Source: an uncultured Erysipelotrichaceae bacterium
GTDB lineage: Bacteria > Bacillota_I > Bacilli_A > RF39 > UBA660
Length of the DNA stretch: 40,624 bases
NCBI GenBank assembly: GCA_902789425.1
Contig: CADANX010000006.1
Span: 1-40,624 of the forward strand
Direction: 5' to 3'
Shown here: positions 25,809-33,666 of the stretch, piece after piece
Numbering within the stretch: the stretch's first letter is position 1
How the letters are laid out: every line of letters begins with the position of its first letter
Program-made: the position numbers and the translations under genes
Notes under the pieces: model-generated
What the model saw: the letters and a program-made list of their open reading frames with translations, nothing else
What the model was told of the DNA's origin: nothing
Database searches by the model: none

Positions 25809-27794
25809 CTAATCCTCCTGATTCGAATCATATATTTTCTTTCCATCATAATTATAGTATTTTGAACCAACTATAAAATAGTTTTCAAATATAACAGGTT
25901 CATCTTTAATAGTTATTGAGTATTCTTGATTAGAAGCTAAATTAATAAGTACATCATCAAGTTCTGTTGTACCTATAATCATAGGATATTTAGAAGTTAT
26001 ATATTTAAAATCATCATACATAGCTTTTACTATAGTATTACCATTTTGATCAAGAAGTCCTTTTTGATTATCCATACTATATATAAATACTGCTTTTTTA
26101 TATTTTTCTTTTAATACTTTAAATAAAGATGAATCTATAAAAGATATTTCATTATATTTAGTTGGAATAACAACCTCACCTTTATTATCAATAACACCAT
26201 ACGATCCATCTTTAGATACTATAGAATATCCAAATTTATTAAAGTCTGTTGCTGAATCATATTTTTCTTCATTTAGCATATTTCCATTTATATCTATAAA
26301 ATTATATTTATTATCTCCGGCAAATACTTTTAAATAACCATTCTTAAATTCACCATTAACAGGCATAATAGCATCAAGTTTTTTAGTTACTTTTCCTTTT
26401 ACTATTATTTCATAATAGTCTTTACCTACTTCAAAATCATGTTCTTTTTTTAATATTACACCATCACCATAAGTATAATCATATGTTTCATTTTCATTTA
26501 TTACTTTTTTAGTTGTTAAATCTATATAGTCATATGTAACATCATCATTAATACCTATAACTACATTAGAATCATAATCATCTACCCTAACTCTTAAATA
26601 AGTATTTGTTTGATATGCAATTCTATCATTTTTAATAACTAAATATCTATTATTAGTATCTTGATATTTACTAGATATATAAAATACATTGTTATCAAGT
26701 ACATATATATTATCAAGTGTATATTTATACACTTCTTTTCCTGTTTGTAAATTAACTATAGTAGATGAATCATTAACTTTAATTCTTGCATATTTACTTT
26801 TTTCATCATCCTTAGTTATTTTAGAAACTTCGATTTCTATTTTTTTATCATCAATATCACTTGCTTCATATGAATATATTTCTGTTCCTTCACTATTTAA
26901 AATACCCATTGTATTATTTCTAACAAAAATAAATGAGTTATCTTTAGCATATGTAATATTATCATATTTATACCTAGTAAGTTCTTCTAAATCAGAATTT
27001 AGTAGTGCTAGTTTTAAACCATTTTGGGTAAATTTACTAGCAATATATCTATTTGAGAATCTTTCTATATAAAAGAAATTACCAAATGCTGAAACAAAAT
27101 CGTTTTTATTATCAAGTACACCTAGCATATTACTTTCATTTTTGACTATTGCTCTTCCTTTATAATAATCAGTACCTGATATATACTTAGGTGGAATAAT
27201 TACTTCTCCATCTGCATTTATATAGCCTATTTTATTACTTTTTTCAATTCTAATAAGATTTACTTCAGATGCTTTAGTATTACTTGCAAAAACATATAGT
27301 CCAAGAATTAATGTAGAAAAGAACGCAAATATAGGAAGCAAAGCTAAATACTTTGTATTACTATTTGAATTAGTTTTAGGTTTTTCACTTTTGTTTACAT
27401 CTATCTCATTAACATTATTTATAACAGGAGTTTCTATTTTAGGAACTTCTGTTTCTTTATTAATCATATTAATAGTAGAGCTTGCTACTTCATTTGTTTG
27501 TGGTAAAGCATTTTGAGCGGGTTGTGTCATTTGAACTATAGGAGTAATGGTTTCCACAGGATTACTTAAAGGAGTAGGAGTAACATTAGCTTCATTAATT
27601 GGAGTTATATTTACTTCATTAACAACTTCACTCATAGGTGTAACACTTACTTCATTTACATTTTCATTCATTAATGATGACATATCAGTTATATTTTCAT
27701 TTTGTACTTCGCTTATTCCTGTATTAGTCTCTTTTGTATTTTCTTCAACTGGTGAAAATTCTAGCAAAGTATCATCCATATTATTATTTTGCAT
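25809..27794 (-). CDS. WG-repeat surface protein, membrane-anchored
   Basis: 661 residues. A ~145-residue Thr/Asn/Pro-rich, low-complexity N-terminus should be cytosolic; one transmembrane helix follows (about 150-172, LALLPIFAFFSTLILGLYVF), then ~490 residues outside. The outside part has repeated WG (KWG)-type units: KIGYINADGEVIIPPKYISG, MGILNSEGTEIYSY, YNFIDINGNMLNEEKYD, YGVIDNKGEVVIPTKYNEIS, KGLLDQNGNTIVKAMYDD, with more worn copies between. WG repeats form beta-propeller or solenoid surfaces for binding. Placed 8 bases after the sortase stop with AGGTGA before ATG. No sorting signal seen. Confidence 0.85.
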   Translation of the reverse strand: MQNNNMDDTLLEFSPVEENTKETNTGISEVQNENITDMSSLMNENVNEVSVTPMSEVVNEVNITPINEANVTPTPLSNPVETITPIVQMTQPAQNALPQTNEVASSTINMINKETEVPKIETPVINNVNEIDVNKSEKPKTNSNSNTKYLALLPIFAFFSTLILGLYVFASNTKASEVNLIRIEKSNKIGYINADGEVIIPPKYISGTDYYKGRAIVKNESNMLGVLDNKNDFVSAFGNFFYIERFSNRYIASKFTQNGLKLALLNSDLEELTRYKYDNITYAKDNSFIFVRNNTMGILNSEGTEIYSYEASDIDDKKIEIEVSKITKDDEKSKYARIKVNDSSTIVNLQTGKEVYKYTLDNIYVLDNNVFYISSKYQDTNNRYLVIKNDRIAYQTNTYLRVRVDDYDSNVVIGINDDVTYDYIDLTTKKVINENETYDYTYGDGVILKKEHDFEVGKDYYEIIVKGKVTKKLDAIMPVNGEFKNGYLKVFAGDNKYNFIDINGNMLNEEKYDSATDFNKFGYSIVSKDGSYGVIDNKGEVVIPTKYNEISFIDSSLFKVLKEKYKKAVFIYSMDNQKGLLDQNGNTIVKAMYDDFKYITSKYPMIIGTTELDDVLINLASNQEYSITIKDEPVIFENYFIVGSKYYNYDGKKIYDSNQED

Positions 27795-27802
27795 ATTTTC
27801 AC

Positions 27803-28402
27803 CTACCCATCTACTCTTGCCATGACCACTATTCTTGTTTTTCCTCCATTTTCACATGTAGAAATAACAACATGGTATCCATCAAAATCTTTATAAAAAC
27901 TTGTATCAGTTGGATCAACATATCTTTGAACACTATAAACAGTATATTCCATTTTCATACCATTTACATCTGTTATATATATTTTATTACCTTCGACTAA
28001 GTTTTTTATATTATATAAAAAGACACTACTACCCCTAAAATTATGACCAGAAAGAATAAATCCACCTTCTTCATTTAGTTCAACACCATATGTTTTAATA
28101 ACACCTACATTCATTGCAGCATGAGAGTGTTCTTTTAAAATAACAGTATTAACACCTACAGATGGTATTTCAAGTTTTCCTAGTACTGTAAAATTAGCAT
28201 AAGAATAACCTGTAACAAAAGTTTCATCAGTTTGTTCTTCTTGTTTTGTAACTTTTGTCTTTTTTTCTAATACTTTTAGAGCGTCTCTTTCCATATCTTT
28301 TAATTTTCTTTCTCTAAAATTATCATATATCATAAGAAAAGTAACAAAATATAAAGCAAATATAAAAACAAATATAACTAAATTAATAAGCTTCTTTATC
28401 AT
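27803..28402 (-). CDS. Sortase family transpeptidase
   Basis: 199 residues: one N-terminal membrane helix (about 4-27), a charged linker, then a sortase barrel. Catalytic residues can be seen: His in FILSGHNFRGSSVF, Cys in VVISTCENGG and Arg in KTRIVVMARV, the last two close together as in class C/D/E-like enzymes. The start of the barrel is LGKLEIPSVGVNTVIL. Substrates usually carry LPXTG-like signals; neither downstream protein shows one. AGGAGTAAT before ATG, and an extended -10 promoter upstream. Class not decided from motifs alone. Confidence 0.9.
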   Translation of the reverse strand: MIKKLINLVIFVFIFALYFVTFLMIYDNFRERKLKDMERDALKVLEKKTKVTKQEEQTDETFVTGYSYANFTVLGKLEIPSVGVNTVILKEHSHAAMNVGVIKTYGVELNEEGGFILSGHNFRGSSVFLYNIKNLVEGNKIYITDVNGMKMEYTVYSVQRYVDPTDTSFYKDFDGYHVVISTCENGGKTRIVVMARVDG

Positions 28403-28430
28403 ATTACTCCTCCTACTTTATTCTTTTATT

Positions 28431-28439
28431 ATTATATCA
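28431..28439 (-). promoter_or_regulatory. Extended -10 promoter of the sortase operon
   Basis: TGA-TATAAT just after the gpmI stop (TGA, 28446-28448). Predicted start near 28424. Confidence 0.55.
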
Positions 28440-28445
28440 TAAAAA

Positions 28446-29921
28446 TCATTTCATTTCACTAGGTAATTGTAAATTCATTAAATTAAGTATATAGGGTGCA
28501 ATATCAGTCAAAGACTCTATATTTACTTTTTCGCTAGCACATACAATAAAAGGAACTTTATTAGTAGTATGAGTAGTAAGCATCTTATTATTCTCATCAA
28601 GCATATCTTCACAATTTCCATGATCTGCTGTTATTATTAGTAAATAATTATTTTTAATACAAGCATTATATAATCTTCCTATACATTTATCTATTTCTTC
28701 AAGTCCAATAATTGTAGACTCTAAATTACCAGTATGTCCCACCATATCACCATTTGCAAAATTAACTAAAGTAAATGCATAATTATTTTTAAGTTCTTTT
28801 ATTAATGTATCAGTTATTTCATTTGCTTTCATTTTTGGAATGATGTCATATGTTTTTATTTTATCTGATGGAATAAGTATTTTCTTTTCATTAACATAAT
28901 CTACATTTTTAAGACCATCAAAAAAATAAGTAACATGGGCATATTTCTCAGTTTCAGCAATTCTTAATTGTCTTAATCCCATCTTTCCAATTACTTCACC
29001 TAAAGTATTATTAACACTATCAAAAGAAAAACATATTTCTGATTTTACATTTGGTACCCACATAAATGTAGTTAAATATATATTTTTAAGTTTTTTTCTT
29101 TTAAAATAATCAAACTTTTTATTAACTAAGCTTGATAATATTTCTGTTGATCTATCTGGTCTAAAATTAGCCCATATAATTGAATCATTAGATGATATAA
29201 GGCCATTTTCATCTATAATGCATGGTTCTAAGAATTCATCATATTTTTCATTTTTATAATTACTTTCAATAGCTTCTTTTACAGAATCGTATTTAGTTCC
29301 TACTCCAAAAGTTATTAAATCATATGCTTTTTTTATTCTTTCCCATCTTTTATCTCTATCCATCATATAAAATCTACCAATGATTGTTGAAATACTGCCT
29401 ATATTATATCTATTAATTTCTTTAGTAAGTTCGTCTAAATATTTTTTTGAAGCATCATAATATGTATCTCTACCATCTGTAATAATATGAAAATAAACAT
29501 TATTAAAATTATTAAGTGCACATAATTTAATAAGTGCTTTAAAATGAGTAATATTCGAATGAACTTGTCCATCACTAAGCATTCCAATAATATGAAGTTT
29601 TGACTTATTCTTTTTTGCGTGTTTAATTGCTTTTAATAATTTATCATTATCATAAAAACTATTATCTTTTATTGAGTCATTAATAATAGTAAGTGGTTGT
29701 TTTATTACTCTTCCTGCACCTATAGATAAATGACCTACTTCACTATTTCCCATCATATGGTCAGGAAGTCCTACACTTTTTCCTGACGCATCAATAGATG
29801 AATATTTATATAAATCCATTAATTTATCAATATTTGGTGTTTTTGCTACTGAAAAAGCATTGCCTTTATTTTTTTTAGATAACCCAACCCCATCTAGTAC
29901 ACACAAAATTACCTTCTTCAT
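28446..29921 (-). CDS. gpmI: Phosphoglycerate mutase, cofactor-independent
   Basis: Converts 3- to 2-phosphoglycerate with two Mn ions. 491 residues. Metal and catalytic motifs: LCVLDGVGLS (Asp10), HMMGNSEVGHLSIGAG with catalytic Ser60, the phosphate-handling HIITDGRDTYYDAS, RPDRSTEI and the C-terminal ITADHGNCEDM and VNFANGDMVGHTG. Shares the window with pgk and tpiA of the same pathway, but as a separate unit. Stop is TGA. Strong AGGAAGG before ATG. Confidence 0.97.
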   Translation of the reverse strand: MKKVILCVLDGVGLSKKNKGNAFSVAKTPNIDKLMDLYKYSSIDASGKSVGLPDHMMGNSEVGHLSIGAGRVIKQPLTIINDSIKDNSFYDNDKLLKAIKHAKKNKSKLHIIGMLSDGQVHSNITHFKALIKLCALNNFNNVYFHIITDGRDTYYDASKKYLDELTKEINRYNIGSISTIIGRFYMMDRDKRWERIKKAYDLITFGVGTKYDSVKEAIESNYKNEKYDEFLEPCIIDENGLISSNDSIIWANFRPDRSTEILSSLVNKKFDYFKRKKLKNIYLTTFMWVPNVKSEICFSFDSVNNTLGEVIGKMGLRQLRIAETEKYAHVTYFFDGLKNVDYVNEKKILIPSDKIKTYDIIPKMKANEITDTLIKELKNNYAFTLVNFANGDMVGHTGNLESTIIGLEEIDKCIGRLYNACIKNNYLLIITADHGNCEDMLDENNKMLTTHTTNKVPFIVCASEKVNIESLTDIAPYILNLMNLQLPSEMK

Positions 29922-29935
29922 ATTATTACCTTCCT

Positions 29936-29949
29936 ATTATATTTTAACA
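29936..29949 (-). promoter_or_regulatory. Promoter of gpmI
   Basis: TGT-TAAAAT (29941-29949) directly after a terminator T-tract; an overlapping TATAAT (29936-29941) makes the exact -10 uncertain. No clear -35. Confidence 0.5.
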
Positions 29950-29956
29950 TAAAAAA

Positions 29957-29985
29957 AAGAAAAATAATATTATTTTATTTTTCTT
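29957..29985 (-). terminator. Terminator of the unknown membrane protein gene
   Basis: An 11-bp stem (29975-29985 with 29957-29967) and 7-base loop are followed by eight T on the minus strand. The stop codon (29970-29972) lies in the loop. Confidence 0.82.
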
Positions 29986-30791
29986 ATTTCTATTAATTTT
30001 AAATCTTTATTAAATACATAAGTAAGTTTATTATAACTATCTATATCTTTTTCATCTATTTCTTCAAGTGTAAGTGCATTATATACTTTATTATGTTTAA
30101 AAATAGCTTCTGTTGTAGTTATTTCAATATTATTATCTTCCTCTTTTACTTCAACTACATTTCTTTTAATTCTTGTTTGATTCTTTTCAATTCTTTCATT
30201 AATCATGAATGATTTAACTTTTTCAATATAACTTACTTCTTTACCATTATAATCAAAATCAACTGGCATATAATCATCAAATATTTTTTCATAAGTTTCT
30301 TTAAAAGTTTCTTCATCTACTAAAAATACATTATTATCATTTTCTATTTCTAAATTAGAAAAAGTAATATAACTTTTTAATTCCTTATTTAGATTACCTT
30401 CATAATAATCAAATAAGTATTTTGATTTATCATTAATTATTATTTTATCAAGTAAATAAGAGTATTTATTAATTAAATCTTCTTTCTTTTCTTCTTTTAT
30501 TTCTTTCTTTTGAATTTTCTTTTCTTCGATAATTGGTTTTGTAATTATATTTTTATCAAAATAATGATTAGTATATAATAAATAAAATAAATAATATATT
30601 GCACATAATAATAAAATAATAACTAAATCTCTAAATAATATTTTTTTATTTTTTTCTCTAATTAATTTTCTTGTTGTTTTATCTAGTTCTTCATTAATTT
30701 CTTTTCTTACTTGTTTATCAATATATAAATTTAATTCATCCTTTATACTATCTAAATTTATTTCTTCATTTTCTACTTTCTTATCTTTCAT
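29970..30791 (-). CDS. Membrane protein of unknown function
   Basis: 273 residues. A charged, probably helical cytosolic N-terminus (about 1-52, with KQVRKEINEELDKTTRKLIR) precedes one transmembrane helix (about 53-72, LVIILLLCAIYYLFYLLY), a Lys/Glu-rich linker (75-105) and an extracellular globular domain. The last 60 residues alternate strands (NNIEITTTEAIFKHNKVYNA, YVFNKDLKLIEIR), as in small beta-barrel sensor domains. I recognise no family. It lies just downstream of spo0A with its own promoter, so the adjacency may be meaningful but is not an operon. Confidence 0.75.
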   Translation of the reverse strand: MKDKKVENEEINLDSIKDELNLYIDKQVRKEINEELDKTTRKLIREKNKKILFRDLVIILLLCAIYYLFYLLYTNHYFDKNIITKPIIEEKKIQKKEIKEEKKEDLINKYSYLLDKIIINDKSKYLFDYYEGNLNKELKSYITFSNLEIENDNNVFLVDEETFKETYEKIFDDYMPVDFDYNGKEVSYIEKVKSFMINERIEKNQTRIKRNVVEVKEEDNNIEITTTEAIFKHNKVYNALTLEEIDEKDIDSYNKLTYVFNKDLKLIEIRKIK

Positions 30792-30810
30792 GTTTAACCC
30801 TCCTAATGTG

Positions 30811-30819
30811 ATTATAGCA
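30811..30819 (-). promoter_or_regulatory. Extended -10 promoter of the unknown membrane protein gene
   Basis: TGC-TATAAT after a T run; predicted start near 30804, leader about 12 nt with AGGAGGG. Confidence 0.6.
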
Positions 30820-30854
30820 AAAAATAATTATTATTAAAATATATATTATAAAAA

Positions 30855-30887
30855 AATACCAAACTTCTTATTAAATTGTTTGGTATT
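30855..30887 (-). terminator. Terminator of spo0A
   Basis: A 10-bp perfect stem (30878-30887 with 30855-30864) and 13-base loop are followed by T7 on the minus strand. The 5' arm encodes the last residues and the stop (30871-30873) lies in the loop. Confidence 0.87.
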
Positions 30888-31623
30888 CGAGTTTTAATTT
30901 ATCTGCAAGTGTAACAATAAATTCGCTATTAGTTGGTTTGGCTTTATCATAATCAACACTATGTCCAAATACTTCTTCCATAAGATCAATATTACCTCTA
31001 TTCCAACTAACTTCTATAGCATGTCTTATTGCTCTTTCAACTCTTGAAACTGATGTATTAAAGTTTTCTGCTATTTCTGGATATAATTCTTTAGTTATTC
31101 CACCTATGATACTTGGATTTTTATATAAAGTAAGTATTCCATATCTAATGTATTCATATCCTTTAATGTGGGATGGAACACCTAGTTCATGAAGTAATCT
31201 AGTTAATGATATTTTAATATCAGATACATTTGATATAGATTCATCATAAGGACATGATATATCGCTAATTCTGTTTTCTAGTGTTTCAAAATCAAATGGT
31301 TTAACTAAAAAATATTTTATATTATATTTTGATAATCTTCTTATCATATCATCTGAATTAAATGATGTAATAACAATTACATTTTCATCAATTTTTTGCC
31401 TTTTTAATTCTTCAAGTATATAAAGGCCATCTTTATTTGGCATAATAAGATCTAGTAATACAACATCATACTCTCCATGTTTTTCTTTAATTAGTTTTAA
31501 ACCTTCTTCTCCGTCATGTGCTTCATACACAATTTCAAGTCTATTGTTTTTACTACTTTTTTCTCTAATTGAATTAATCAAATTAGAGTTATCATCTACT
31601 ACTAATAATCTTTGTTTTTCCAT
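30871..31623 (-). CDS. spo0A: Sporulation master regulator Spo0A
   Basis: 250 residues, full length. Receiver domain (1-120): acidic pair Asp10-Asp11, phosphoacceptor Asp58 (VVLLDLIMPNKDG), Thr86 and Lys108 (FLVKPFD), all present. Linker with CPYDES. DNA-binding domain (about 135-250) is strongly Spo0A-like: ELGVPSHIKGYEYIR, the recognition helix SRVERAIRHAIEVSWNRGN (about 193-211) and the C-terminal KAKPTNSEFIVTLADKLKLE. Phosphorylated Spo0A switches on sporulation and represses growth genes. GGGAG before ATG. It is a single-gene unit with two 0A boxes ~95-110 bases upstream. In Bacillus spo0A follows spoIVB; that gene is not here. Confidence 0.97.
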   Translation of the reverse strand: MEKQRLLVVDDNSNLINSIREKSSKNNRLEIVYEAHDGEEGLKLIKEKHGEYDVVLLDLIMPNKDGLYILEELKRQKIDENVIVITSFNSDDMIRRLSKYNIKYFLVKPFDFETLENRISDISCPYDESISNVSDIKISLTRLLHELGVPSHIKGYEYIRYGILTLYKNPSIIGGITKELYPEIAENFNTSVSRVERAIRHAIEVSWNRGNIDLMEEVFGHSVDYDKAKPTNSEFIVTLADKLKLEYQTI

Positions 31624-31657
31624 TTTTCTTTTATCTCCCTTTTTAAAAACCTTTTTG

Positions 31658-31695
31658 ATTATACTCTTTTTTAGAGCACAATACTAGAGATTATA
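31658..31695 (-). promoter_or_regulatory. spo0A promoter(s)
   Basis: Two TATAAT -10 elements lie upstream: 31690-31695 and 31658-31663. The distal one has no consensus -35, but the expected -35 position (31713-31718) overlaps the nearer 0A box, the usual arrangement of a Spo0A-activated sigma-A promoter. The nearer one also lacks a clear -35. Confidence 0.5.
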
Positions 31696-31716
31696 TTATC
31701 TAATTATCAGAGATTG

Positions 31717-31733
31717 TGTCGAAAAATGTCGAA
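31717..31733. promoter_or_regulatory. Two tandem 0A boxes (Spo0A operator)
   Basis: Exact TGTCGAA at 31717-31723 and again at 31727-31733, same orientation, 10 bp apart: one DNA turn, the spacing of a head-to-tail Spo0A dimer. They lie in the 124-bp gap between tpiA and spo0A. On spo0A's strand they read TTCGACA, centred about -37 and -47 from the start predicted for the distal -10. Confidence 0.85.
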
Positions 31734-31747
31734 ATAATTTTTATATA

Positions 31748-32428
31748 CTATAATATGTCAAGTAATTTTACAAATTCAGAGGCTTTTTGTGACATTTTTC
31801 CAACAATTATTCCATCACATGCGTTCACTATTTCATTTGTATTTTTAAGTGAAACACTTCCTCCATATATTACTTTCATATTATATTTTTCTTTAATATA
31901 TTTATATATTTCACTAATATTTTCTATTTCAAGCGAATTACCTGTTCCAATATACAATTCTGGCTCATAAGCAATTATTATATTTGAATAATCACTAATT
32001 CCCATTAAATCTTTGGATAATTCATTATCAATATACTCTTTTTCTTTAGAAAGAGATTTAAAATCACTTCCAATACATAATAATACTATTAAATCGTTTT
32101 CTAAAGCTATTTTAATTTTATTATTAATATCTTCATTAGTTTCATTAAAAAGTTTTCTTCTTTCACTATGTCCTATTATTACAGCAGAAGCACCTAATGA
32201 TTTTAATTGTTTAGCAGATACTTCACCTGTATAATCACCATCTTCATATGAAGAAACATTTTGAGCAGTTAAATTATAATTATTCGATTTAAATTTTTCT
32301 AAATAAATATTACTAGGTGCAATAAATAAATTAACATTATACTTTTTACTGTTTATAACTTTTACGTAGTTAATAGCATCATTTTCTTCAAGATTCATTT
32401 TTAAATTTGCAACAACTATTTTTTCCAC
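31748..32428 (-). CDS. tpiA: Triosephosphate isomerase, divergent
   Basis: Interconverts DHAP and glyceraldehyde-3-phosphate. 226 residues, about 25 shorter than usual. Catalytic Asn8/Lys10 (ANLKMN), His87 (IIGHSERRK) and Glu155 (AYEPELYIGTG) are present, as is YGGSVS. Divergent points: Trp of WKMN is Leu; loop-6 PVW is PEL; the phosphate-binding VGGASL is VGKMSQ. It starts within the last 13 nt of the glycosyltransferase gene. Last gene of the pgk unit. Possibly still the only isomerase, or a worn paralog. Confidence 0.9.
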   Translation of the reverse strand: MEKIVVANLKMNLEENDAINYVKVINSKKYNVNLFIAPSNIYLEKFKSNNYNLTAQNVSSYEDGDYTGEVSAKQLKSLGASAVIIGHSERRKLFNETNEDINNKIKIALENDLIVLLCIGSDFKSLSKEKEYIDNELSKDLMGISDYSNIIIAYEPELYIGTGNSLEIENISEIYKYIKEKYNMKVIYGGSVSLKNTNEIVNACDGIIVGKMSQKASEFVKLLDIL

Positions 32429-33666
32429 TCTATTACCTTACTTTCTATTTTAGTTTTTAATTTATTAAATATATTTTTATTATATTCATTATAATTCTTT
32501 ATTGCTTCTTCATAAACTTTAAGTACTCTATCTGCAAAATAATCAGAACTCATAGAATTTGATAATAATTTAGATTGATTAGAAAAATATTCTAATAATT
32601 TTTTATCTTTATATAATTTTGAAATTGAATCGATATATTCTTCATCAGTTTCAAAAACAAAACCATTTAAATTATCAATAACTGCATCAACAAAACTATC
32701 ATCATTAATAGCCACAATCGGAACAGATGAAGCTGCAGCTTCGCATAATGTAAGTCCCTGCGTTTCTGATGTACTAAATGTTGCAAATACTGATGCTAAA
32801 TGATAATAAATTTGAACATCTTCTAAAGGTACTTTACCAGTAAATATTACATTTTTTTCTATTTTTAATTTTTTTACTAAGTTTTCTAAATCTTCTTTAT
32901 CCGGTCCATCACCGACTATTAAAAGTTTAATATTAGGATATTTCTTTAATAATTCTTTATGATTAATAATTAATTTATCTAATGATTTTTCTTTTGCAAT
33001 TCTACTTACTGATAGTATTACAAAATCTTTCTTTTTTAATTTATATTTTTTTCTTAAATCTTCTATTTTCTTTTTATCTATATTTTTAATATCAAATCTC
33101 TCAACATCTATTCCAGTTGGAACTATATGTATATTTTTAGTAATATTATAATTTTGTCTTAATATTTTATATATTTTTCTAGTTGGAACTATTAATTCTG
33201 TTGTAGTTTTATCAGCCATAAAAATAGATGCATATTTAACTATTTCTTTACTAGCTTTATCAAGTATATATTTACCATGTGTTACGTAATGTGTATAATC
33301 TTGCCACAATGTATGATAAGTATGAACAAGTGGAATAGATAATTGTTTTGAAATTATTCTTGCAAACATTCCTATAGTAAGTTCAATATGAGTATGAATA
33401 ACATCTAAATTCATATTTTTAATTGTTTTAATAGCTTTTACTGGATATACACTTGTAAATCTATAATCATAAACATGAAGTGGTGCTGATGGAAGTCTTA
33501 GTATTCTGTTTTTTTCATCATATTCATATTTTATTATATCGTTATTAACTGTAACTATAAAAACAGTATGTCCTTTTTTTTCAAGAGCACGTTGAAGCAT
33601 TAATATACTTGTTGAAACACCATTTATAAAAGGCGGATAAGTTTCTGTAAAAATACCTATTCTCAT
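32416..33666 (-). CDS. GT4-family glycosyltransferase (probably diacylglycerol glucosyltransferase)
   Basis: 416 residues, two Rossmann domains of GT-B fold. N-terminal FTETYPPFINGVSTSILMLQ and HTHIELTIGMFARIIS, then VPTGIDVERF and the C-terminal ETQGLTLCE (EX7E, catalytic/UDP-sugar motif) are like the lipid glucosyltransferases of Firmicutes that make glycolipid anchors. Four-base ATGA-type overlap with the flippase gene upstream and 13 nt with tpiA downstream. With the neighbouring flippase it suggests glycolipid synthesis in the same unit as glycolysis genes. Exact sugar and acceptor not decidable. Confidence 0.85.
   Translation of the reverse strand: MRIGIFTETYPPFINGVSTSILMLQRALEKKGHTVFIVTVNNDIIKYEYDEKNRILRLPSAPLHVYDYRFTSVYPVKAIKTIKNMNLDVIHTHIELTIGMFARIISKQLSIPLVHTYHTLWQDYTHYVTHGKYILDKASKEIVKYASIFMADKTTTELIVPTRKIYKILRQNYNITKNIHIVPTGIDVERFDIKNIDKKKIEDLRKKYKLKKKDFVILSVSRIAKEKSLDKLIINHKELLKKYPNIKLLIVGDGPDKEDLENLVKKLKIEKNVIFTGKVPLEDVQIYYHLASVFATFSTSETQGLTLCEAAASSVPIVAINDDSFVDAVIDNLNGFVFETDEEYIDSISKLYKDKKLLEYFSNQSKLLSNSMSSDYFADRVLKVYEEAIKNYNEYNKNIFNKLKTKIESKVIEWKK

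Noticed and set aside
27547-27825. Plus-strand ORF opposite the WG protein
   Set aside because: It mirrors the low-complexity repeats of the N-terminal region of the WG gene; no start signal.
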